Shown here in pieces: positions 18,123 to 24,873 of a stretch of DNA of 64,000 bases; position 1 is the stretch's first letter; each line of letters starts with the position of its first letter. Position numbers and translations under genes: made by a program. Where the stretch lies: contig NZ_QARE02000007.1 in assembly GCF_003052515.2 (NCBI RefSeq), forward strand, positions 1 through 64,000, written 5' to 3'. Source of the stretch: Pseudomonas sp. RIT409. GTDB lineage: Bacteria; Pseudomonadota; Gammaproteobacteria; Pseudomonadales; Pseudomonadaceae. The notes under the pieces were generated by a model. The model was not told the DNA's origin. It made no database searches and worked only from the letters and a program-made list of their open reading frames with translations.

Positions 18123-19253
18123 TCATACCGGCGGCTGGCGTGCGATTTCAGTGGGGGCCTCGTGGCCCTCGCGTTCCGGTTGTACCGTGCGTGATGACAT
18201 TTCTGCCCGCAATTGCGGCAGGCATTGCGGATACTGCTTGGCGACGAAGCTGATCAGCCGCTCGCGCATGTGGCACCTGGCGTCCCAACTGCGGGACGAG
18301 TCCGCTGAACTCAACAGCACGCGTAGTTGCATGGCCTTGTCGGTCGTGTCCGTCACCTGCAACACGCACACGCGGCCGTCCCACAGGTGCGGGATGTCCT
18401 TGCAGATACGTTCCGCTTCCTCTCGGAGTTCTTCGAGCGGAAGGGCGTAATCAACCCAGAGGAACACCGAACCGATGAGGCTTGATGTGCTCCGCGTCCA
18501 ATTCTGAAATGGCTTCTCGATGAAGTACTGCAGCGGAATCACCATTCGCCGCTCGTCCCATATCTTCACCACGACATAGGTGCCGCTGATTTCTTCAATG
18601 CGTCCCCATTCACCCTCGACAATCACCACGTCGTCTAGCCGAATGGGTTGAGAAATCGCGATCTGCAACCCAGCGATCAAGTTCCCCAGCACCGGTTTGG
18701 CAGCAAAGCCTGCGGCCAGCCCCGCTAACCCCGCCGACGCCAACAGGCTCGTACCAATCTGCCGCACAGGGGGAAAGCTCATCAGGATCAGCCCCGTGCC
18801 GAACAGCAACACCAGCACGTTGAGGCACCGTACCAACACTCGCACCTGCGTCTGAATACGCCGGGCTTGCAGGTTGTCCTCGATGTCCAGAGGATTGCGA
18901 ATCGCCACGGCTTCACCAATCGCTTTCACGCAACTGAGTGCAAGCCACGTGAACCCCGCCACCACCAACATCCCATTCAAGTGACGCACGCCCTTGATCA
19001 ACATCAAGTCGTCGGGCGCCGAAGTCCACACTGTTTGCAGCGCCAAAAGAGGGATCAGCCAACGTGTGGGCGCTTCGCCGCGGTAAATCAGTTGCTGGGC
19101 GAAAACGAAGGGCCGAGACAAACGTCGAAGCCCCACCAATGCAATCCACCGCGCCAACAGCGCAATGCACACTGCCGCTGTCGCGACGACCAACGTGTTC
19201 AGCCAAGGCAACGGCAGCGCGTTCAGCCATGTGTCCGGAAGTACGTGTTCCAT
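18123..19253 (-). CDS. Mechanosensitive ion channel, MscS family
   Basis: A 376-residue inner-membrane protein. Four to five hydrophobic segments precede the pore helix, whose Gly/Ala-rich stretch AGLAGLAAGFAAKPVLGNLI is the hallmark of MscS. The beta domain follows (IAISQPIRLDDVVIVEGEWG, GRIEEISGTYVVVKIWD). It would act as a tension-gated valve on osmotic downshock. The ATG at 19253 has GAG 8 nt upstream; a GTG three codons earlier is possible. Confidence 0.92.
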   Translation of the reverse strand: MEHVLPDTWLNALPLPWLNTLVVATAAVCIALLARWIALVGLRRLSRPFVFAQQLIYRGEAPTRWLIPLLALQTVWTSAPDDLMLIKGVRHLNGMLVVAGFTWLALSCVKAIGEAVAIRNPLDIEDNLQARRIQTQVRVLVRCLNVLVLLFGTGLILMSFPPVRQIGTSLLASAGLAGLAAGFAAKPVLGNLIAGLQIAISQPIRLDDVVIVEGEWGRIEEISGTYVVVKIWDERRMVIPLQYFIEKPFQNWTRSTSSLIGSVFLWVDYALPLEELREEAERICKDIPHLWDGRVCVLQVTDTTDKAMQLRVLLSSADSSRSWDARCHMRERLISFVAKQYPQCLPQLRAEMSSRTVQPEREGHEAPTEIARQPPV

Positions 19254-19694
19254 AACATTCACTCGCGAGGAAGACGGTTCAAAGACAAGAGGTGTGAACC
19301 CTTGAAGCGGGCAAACGTTCCCGCGGTGAGGGGTGGATTGAGTCGATCCAAGGGCGTTGGTGGGGGCTTAGCGGAGTGGTGAGGATGTTCAGGGTGAGGC
19401 TTCACCGACTGTATCTCGCGACAGGCCATTAGGCTGAAAGTCGCAGATGATCCGGCGGTCGACCAGGGACTCGCTTAAAAACGCGCTTTTGTATTCACGT
19501 CTGAGGCCGATTGAAGTGCCTATTTCCTAGGACTGCAAACCTTTCGGAAATCACCTACGGCTTGAGACGTAAGGGCCTGCTTCATCAATTCCTCAGGTTT
19601 GGCATAAACGCAGCCCGAAGAGAGCGCTTCAGCTCAGTCTCGATACGTTCGGACGCTCTCGTCCCATCTGTCCCTGCACGGAACGCTGCTCGCG
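19254..19694. other. Intergenic region upstream of the T6SS toxin cassette
   Basis: About 440 bp between divergently oriented MscS and Eag genes. No gene or repeat is recognised. It must hold the promoter of the toxin cassette. Base composition shifts to lower GC around 19480-19620, which suggests the left edge of acquired DNA. Confidence 0.4.
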
Positions 19695-20138
19695 ATGATG
19701 CCCTACCGAATTCATGAAGCCGATTTAGAAGTCCCTGAAAACTGGCTCGATCAAACCATCAATATTTTCAGACTGCCTGCTGTAGCAAGCGCGAAAGAAG
19801 CCAGCTTCGTCATCAGCCGTGATTCGATCGACAACGCCGGCGCATTTGCTGACTACGTTGCCGGCCAGTTGGCCAGCGCCGAACAGCAGCTACCGGGATT
19901 CAGCCTCCTGCAGAAGTGGGACTTCGAACTCAACGGGCGTCCCGCCGCGCTAGTGGACTACACCTGGGAAAGAGAGGGCCACTCACTGATGCTGCGCCAA
20001 GTGTTCGTTGAGCACGGAGCAGCAGTACTGATCACCACGCTGACAACGACCGTCGATGATCTTCCGCACCATGAGATGGCCTGGAGGAAGGTCATGCACA
20101 GCTTCACCCTGCGGCCCGCATCCCCCGATAACGCCTAA
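19695..20138 (+). CDS. Eag-type T6SS effector chaperone (DcrB/DUF1795)
   Basis: A 147-residue soluble protein of the DUF1795/DcrB-like family: YRIHEADLEVPENWLDQTIN at the start, then SFVISRDSI, LNGRPAALVDYTWEREG and a closing WRKVMHSFTLRP. Eag proteins bind the hydrophobic segments of prePAAR effectors, shield them before secretion and help load them on VgrG. The next gene begins 3 bp after this stop and encodes exactly such an effector. Two adjacent ATGs (19695, 19698) are possible starts; no strong Shine-Dalgarno is present. Confidence 0.88.
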   Translation: MMPYRIHEADLEVPENWLDQTINIFRLPAVASAKEASFVISRDSIDNAGAFADYVAGQLASAEQQLPGFSLLQKWDFELNGRPAALVDYTWEREGHSLMLRQVFVEHGAAVLITTLTTTVDDLPHHEMAWRKVMHSFTLRPASPDNA

Positions 20139-20141
20139 CTG

Positions 20142-21404
20142 GTGGCGAATGATCAAGCGGTCAACGCCAGTGAAAACTCGTGGCCGGCTGCGCGCGTCGG
20201 CGATGAAATAGCACATGGCTTCGGCCTGGCGGCCATGGTCGCTGGCGCCGTTGTCGGAGCGCTGATCGGCGCTGCGGCGCTTGCAGCCACCGCTGCAACA
20301 GGCGGCTTGGCCATCTCTATCGTGGGCGGCGTAATTGCCGGTGGAGGATTGTCCATCCTCCAGATCGTGAAAGGGCTTGGCGCAGTGTTCAACTGGCCCG
20401 AGCCCACAACGGGAAAGCTGATACGAGGAAGCGCGGACGTCTTTATCAATGGCCGGCCCGCCATACGCGCAGGGGATGACGCAGCGGCTTCCTGCACGGG
20501 ACTGGCCCTCAATCATCCCCTATGGCCGTTTCAGGTCACCGTCGCCGAGGGCAGCGCGACGGTCTTCATCAACGGCAAGCCCGCTGCCCGGGTGGGAAGC
20601 AAAATGGTGTGCGGCGCGCACATCAAAGCGGGTAGCGAAAACGTGTTCATCGGCGGGGCAACGGTGTCGGCTGCGTTCGTCCTTGATATTGAAGGCTGGA
20701 TGAAGTCCGGCTTGGAGATACTGGGACTTGCGTCCTTAGGAATGGCTGCTGTGCTCGCCGCGATGGTGGGTGCGACAACACTTGCAGGTATGGTGGTTGC
20801 GAGTGCTGGAGCCATGGGCGGGATGGTCCTGCTCGGAGACTTAGGTGACCGGCTTGGGCCTGGTTACCGCGACCTGCTGCAGGGTGTGGCGGGGATGATG
20901 TTGTTAGGGGCGGGGCCGAAGGCTGCGAACGTGGCTAAACCGCATGTTAAGCAGGCGGTGCTCTACAAGCGCTACGTAATCCGCGACCTACGAGAAGAGC
21001 CGGTGGTTTTCGCTGAGGGGTGGATTCGCGAGTTTACGTTTCGGGACGTGAATCAATTGGCCAGACCTTCCGCCCTGGCGGACCGTAATCACCTTACTCT
21101 GATAGCTAAGCTAGTGGAATTTAAAATACTAAAGTACTCCAAGCCACATCCTAATGGAAATATGGCCACCGCGCATGCAGAGGTAGGAGTAATCCAACAG
21201 GCTTATGAAAAAGGGCTAACCAGAGGTGCAGATATGACGATGAACGTCACAGGCCGAAACGTGTGCAGTTTTTGCAAAACTGATTTAGTCGCTATGGCGA
21301 AGTCGGCCGAGCTCAAATCACTTACCATTTACGAGCTTCGTGATGGATACATACTCCGTTGGGAGCAGGGAATGGGAAAATTTCTGAGGAGCAAAATCGA
21401 ATGA
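20142..21404 (+). CDS. T6SS effector: prePAAR, transmembrane, PAAR, C-terminal deaminase toxin
   Basis: A 420-residue evolved PAAR effector. Residues 16-25 (AARVGDEIAH) match the prePAAR motif AARxxDxxxH. A first hydrophobic block spans about 28-75, a PAAR domain about 92-172 (GSADVFINGRPA, GSATVFINGKPA, GSENVFIGG) and a second hydrophobic block about 190-232. The last 110 residues hold a zinc-deaminase signature, HAE at 345-347 and CSFC at 375-378, as in bacterial toxin deaminases acting on cytosine in nucleic acid; it may belong to the Pput_2613-like group. It should ride the VgrG tip into rival cells. The start is GTG with no clear Shine-Dalgarno, so translation is probably coupled to the Eag gene. 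The toxin part is richer in A/T than the rest. Confidence 0.88.
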   Translation: MANDQAVNASENSWPAARVGDEIAHGFGLAAMVAGAVVGALIGAAALAATAATGGLAISIVGGVIAGGGLSILQIVKGLGAVFNWPEPTTGKLIRGSADVFINGRPAIRAGDDAAASCTGLALNHPLWPFQVTVAEGSATVFINGKPAARVGSKMVCGAHIKAGSENVFIGGATVSAAFVLDIEGWMKSGLEILGLASLGMAAVLAAMVGATTLAGMVVASAGAMGGMVLLGDLGDRLGPGYRDLLQGVAGMMLLGAGPKAANVAKPHVKQAVLYKRYVIRDLREEPVVFAEGWIREFTFRDVNQLARPSALADRNHLTLIAKLVEFKILKYSKPHPNGNMATAHAEVGVIQQAYEKGLTRGADMTMNVTGRNVCSFCKTDLVAMAKSAELKSLTIYELRDGYILRWEQGMGKFLRSKIE

Positions 21405-21796
21405 AGTTTCTAATATCGTGGACACTTTCAAGCGGCGGAGACACCACTGGGGGGCATAATGATGTCGAAGGATGGGACGAGGTGCTGTGCCGCCTGGAAT
21501 CAATGAAGCTACATGCAGGCTCGATGTGTCTAGAGTGGATGGACGCTCCGGAAACTGGTCCGTACAGTATGGACTTGATCGCTGATGATGGTCGCTATTT
21601 AGTAACTTTGCTGGAGGCTACGAGGGATGATTCTGAGGTGAGGTCTTTTACCAATCCCGCAGCGGTTGCAGAGATGGTATGTATGTTGGGTGATCTTTGG
21701 GATGCTCGGTATCTGACCAGTGATTTCGGATTGGTTCGCAACCTATTCAACGAGTTTTTTGAAACCGGTGACGTATCTCGCGAGGTGTTGAACTAA
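21401..21796 (+). CDS. Immunity protein for the deaminase effector
   Basis: A 131-residue acidic protein that overlaps the effector stop by 4 bp (ATGA), with GAGGAGC upstream. This is the standard position for the cognate immunity protein, which blocks the toxin in the producer. It has no signal peptide, fitting a cytoplasmic toxin. Recognisable blocks are SMCLEWMDAPETGPYSMDLI and GRYLVTLLEATRDDSEVRSF. It may be Imm1-like, but that is a guess. A decayed paralogue of the same length lies at 22153-22548. Confidence 0.82.
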   Translation: MKFLISWTLSSGGDTTGGHNDVEGWDEVLCRLESMKLHAGSMCLEWMDAPETGPYSMDLIADDGRYLVTLLEATRDDSEVRSFTNPAAVAEMVCMLGDLWDARYLTSDFGLVRNLFNEFFETGDVSREVLN

Positions 21797-21901
21797 AAAT
21801 CCGCTCGTATATACGAGGTTGCGCTCGGGATAATAAAACGCTGGTTTGGATAATCCCTCAAACGTCTATTCGAAAGCGAAACGCTGGCAACCTCAGTTCA
21901 A

Positions 21902-22138
21902 TCTCCAAATGGCAATATGGCCGATGCACATGCTGAATCAGGCGTGGTTCAGCAGGTATACAAGGCGGGATTGACCAGAAGAGCAGATATGGTGATGACT
22001 GTAACAGGAGAATATGTATGTGATTACTGTAAGCCGGATCTGGTATCGATGGATATAGAAGCTTAGCTTAGTTCACTCTATATACATGAAGCCGCATCAG
22101 GCAGGATCCTTTTCGATATCTGGAATGAAAAGCTCTAG
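21902..22138 (+). pseudogene. Orphan deaminase toxin cartridge, decayed
   Basis: Reading from 21902 gives PNGNMADAHAESGVVQQ, AGLTRRADMVMTVTGEYVCD and YCKPDLVSM. This aligns closely with residues 337-386 of the intact effector and keeps both zinc motifs (HAE and CDYC). An in-frame TAG at 22064-22066 interrupts it, after which the same frame continues as LSSLYIHEAASGRIL, matching effector residues about 391-405, to a second TAG at 22136-22138. There is no N-terminal part and no start. It is a displaced older toxin tip, or a donor cartridge for recombination. Confidence 0.8.
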
Positions 22139-22152
22139 GTGGGGAATAACAA

Positions 22153-22548
22153 ATAAATTTCTTTATATCTTGGGTAATCCCCAATAATGGAAAAATCGAC
22201 GGAGGTTCCAGCTACTTTACCGCGTGGGAGGATATCTGGCGTCATCTAAGTCGGTTGGGATTTTGCTCAGGCTCAATCTGTTTAGATCTCGTGGATGCCC
22301 CTGACATCGCACCCTACAGCTTGAGTGTCGCGGCTGACAGAGGAAACTATCTTGTCACCCTATTGGAGACTACAGAACACGACTCCGTGGTCAGAGGGTA
22401 CTCCAACCCAACGGCAAGCGCGGAGGAGGTGGATATCCTAGGTGACTATTGGGATGCTCGGCATCTGACTTGCAATTTTGAATTCGTCTGCAGAATGGTT
22501 GAAGAGTTTTTTAGAACCGGCGACGTTTCAAAATATTGGCTCAATTAA
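22153..22548 (+). pseudogene. Second immunity gene with start codon changed to ATA
   Basis: The frame encodes 131 residues and aligns end to end with the immunity protein at 21401-21796: NFFISW against MKFLISW, SGSICLDLVDAPDIAPYSL, GNYLVTLLETTEHDSVVRGY, GDYWDARHLT and FFRTGDVSKYWLN. The codon at the start position is ATA and an in-frame TAA lies two codons upstream, so no normal start exists before a TTG at 22255, which would give a truncated 97-residue product. An AGGTGGGG stretch sits upstream as in a former Shine-Dalgarno. It follows the orphan toxin cartridge by 14 bp. It is either inactive or made at low level from a non-standard start. Confidence 0.75.
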
Positions 22549-22599
22549 CGACCCCGCCCTAAAAGAATACTGTAGAAACCCTTTTAGAAAACCCTAAAA

Positions 22600-22735
22600 T
22601 CCGCGCGCCGACAACGGCACCAATAACCATAGCCGCCTGGCCAGAGTTCAGGGACTAAAAAATCGGCTTCATGGTGCGGCAGGGCATGATCGAGATCAGC
22701 GTTTCCAGTTCCGGGAAGGTGTAATCATCGTTCTA
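22600..22735 (-). pseudogene. Inverted remnant of an effector 5' region
   Basis: On the minus strand, bases of about 22601-22640 read GQAAMVIGAVVGA, matching GLAAMVAGAVVGA of the intact effector (32 of 39 bases alike by eye). Just upstream in the same frame, separated by a TAG, is TFPELETLISIMPCRTMKPIF, which I do not recognise. It lies downstream of vgrG on the vgrG strand, where a chaperone-effector cassette would normally sit. It looks like the leftover of an earlier cassette in the opposite orientation to the present one. Confidence 0.5.
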
Positions 22736-22873
22736 GAGCTCATTCGAACGCCATCGAGAGGCCGCTTGCGTAGCGGCTAACGGTATTGTCTAGCTCAAGA
22801 TGTTTGTCCACCCCATAAGTTGTCGCAGACGTCGTGGCCGGTGGATTCCAAAAACTCTGGTGTTTTGAAAATT

Positions 22874-24814
22874 TCACCCTTCATTGCTGTTGCGCGAAAA
22901 AAACGCTTTCAAATCCTCATCAATTTTCAGTCTATTCCCTTCGCCGTTGCCGTCCACTTTGCTCGCACCACCAGAATTCAAATCCAGTCGTGCTGTGTCG
23001 ATATCGGCTTTCTCGCTGGCGTGAGCTTTGAACGAAACGCATGAAATGGTGATCCTGCCATCGGCGTTCATTTCGAGGATGCTTTCCCCGCAGACAAGAC
23101 GAATCTGTGAGCCTGCTTCAATCAGATATCGGGTGCTGATGCTGTCGGATTTTGTTCCACCCACCTGCAGTCGATCGTTGCGCTTTACGGCCCTCGTTCG
23201 ATCCTGGCCAATCCTCACCTGCTCATCATTTCCCACACTTTTGGTGCGATCGTGCCCCACCGAATGGCTCTCGTCGACCTCGACCACGATGTCCTGATTG
23301 CGCTCGGCGTGGATGTACAGTTGCTCTTCGCCCTTCTTGTCCTCCATGCGGATTTCGTTGAAGTTCGCGGGGGTGCCGCCTTTGCTGGAGCGGCTTTTGG
23401 TGCCGCTTTGCGTCGCATTGGCAGGGAGGTCGTAGGGCACGGGCTGTTCTGCGTTGTAAACGCGCCCGGTGATGATGGGGCGATCCGGATCGCCTTCGAG
23501 GAAGCTGACGACGACTTCCTGGCCGATGCGTGGAATGTGCACCGAACCCCAGTTTTTTCCGGCCCAGGCTTGCGAAACGCGAATCCAGCAGGAGCTGTTT
23601 TCGTTGGACTGGTCGTGGCGGTCCCAGTAAAAGTGCACCTTCACGCGACCGAAGGCGTCGGTGAAGATTTCTTCCTGCTCGGGGCCCACAACGATGGCAG
23701 TTTGTGGACCTTTGACGATTGGCCTCGGGGTGATCGGCAGCGGGCGGAAACTCTGGTGAGCGGCGATGCAGGTCAGCTCGCTTTCAAACTGCAGTTCGCT
23801 ATTGCCCTGGCCGGTTTCCAGACTTTCCTGAGTGACCGTGTAGCGCGCTGTAACGATCAAGTATTCACGGTTCTGATCCTCACGGCTAAAACCATTGAGG
23901 CTGAACACGTGCCCTGCGCCGAGCCCGCGTGCGTTGCCTTTCAGTTTGATACGCTCGTGCAGGCTCTGAATCGCCTCGATTCGGGTGCGCGCGTAGTGTT
24001 CGCCGTCCTCGCTTTGCACGTACGTCCCCGGGTAGTCGAACAGCGGATAGTCGCCAGCCGTATGCGGACGAGGCATTGCTGAACGCACGTCGATACGCGC
24101 GCTTGGGCGTTGAAAGTCGTAGTCGTTCAGCTCAAGGGAACCGGGCTGCACTTCCTGCGCCAGGTGCCAGCCGCTGATGTGGTCGCGCTCCCGGTGTTGG
24201 CCGTCCGGATGATAAAAAGGCACCGATTCATAGCCGGGTGGGGCCTGATGGGCGCCGTAGGCGTCGGCCAGGACCAAGACATGGCGATCCTCTTCCTGCC
24301 GGAAAAAGTAATAGATGCCTTCCTGCTCCATCAGGCGGCTGACGAAATCGAAGCTCGTTTCCCTGTACTGAACACAGTATTCCCACTCACGGTAAGGGCG
24401 ACTGAGGGCATCTTCGAAGTCCGAGAAGCCCAAATCGCGAAACACCTGCTTGATGATTTGCGGGATGGTCAGGTGCTGAAAGATCCTGCAGTCCGACGTG
24501 CGAGTCAGCATCCACAGCCATGGGCGCAAAGTGACCTGATAGCTGGCGAACTGGCCGACATCGACACCCTGACTGCACCGCGCCACTACCCCGTGAAAGT
24601 AGCGGTTGCCTCCGCCCCTCGACTGCATGGACACGCTCATGGGTTTGCCGAGTAATTGGTTGAGGTCGATGGCGTTGTTCTGGGATATCAGTTCAAGGTC
24701 ATAAGCGAACAGCCGGCCCAATTCTTCCTTGCCGTCCAAGCGCTTGAGGATCAGAACGTCCGGGCCCAGAGGGCTGCTGACCGGCGCCAGGCGGGTGAAT
24801 TGCGTAAATTGCAT
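22874..24814 (-). CDS. vgrG: T6SS spike protein VgrG
   Basis: A 646-residue VgrG. The N-terminal gp27-like part runs from ARLAPVSSPLG-type residues to about 370, including YREWEYCVQYRETSFDFVSR and LMEQEGIYYFF. The gp5-like OB fold holds QEEIFTDAFGRVKVHFYWDR and SCWIRVSQAWAGKNWGSVHI. A beta-helix needle with repeats (SVGHDRTKSVGNDEQVRIGQ) follows, then a short C-terminal tail without an extra enzyme domain. It caps the Hcp tube and carries PAAR effectors. It is the last gene of the minus-strand operon, 59 bp after clpV. AAGAGATAAACC precedes the start. Confidence 0.95.
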   Translation of the reverse strand: MQFTQFTRLAPVSSPLGPDVLILKRLDGKEELGRLFAYDLELISQNNAIDLNQLLGKPMSVSMQSRGGGNRYFHGVVARCSQGVDVGQFASYQVTLRPWLWMLTRTSDCRIFQHLTIPQIIKQVFRDLGFSDFEDALSRPYREWEYCVQYRETSFDFVSRLMEQEGIYYFFRQEEDRHVLVLADAYGAHQAPPGYESVPFYHPDGQHRERDHISGWHLAQEVQPGSLELNDYDFQRPSARIDVRSAMPRPHTAGDYPLFDYPGTYVQSEDGEHYARTRIEAIQSLHERIKLKGNARGLGAGHVFSLNGFSREDQNREYLIVTARYTVTQESLETGQGNSELQFESELTCIAAHQSFRPLPITPRPIVKGPQTAIVVGPEQEEIFTDAFGRVKVHFYWDRHDQSNENSSCWIRVSQAWAGKNWGSVHIPRIGQEVVVSFLEGDPDRPIITGRVYNAEQPVPYDLPANATQSGTKSRSSKGGTPANFNEIRMEDKKGEEQLYIHAERNQDIVVEVDESHSVGHDRTKSVGNDEQVRIGQDRTRAVKRNDRLQVGGTKSDSISTRYLIEAGSQIRLVCGESILEMNADGRITISCVSFKAHASEKADIDTARLDLNSGGASKVDGNGEGNRLKIDEDLKAFFSRNSNEG

Positions 24815-24873
24815 GGTTTATCTCTTGATTTCCGGAATCAGCGCGTTCGCCAGCGCATGCACGAGGGGTCGCA

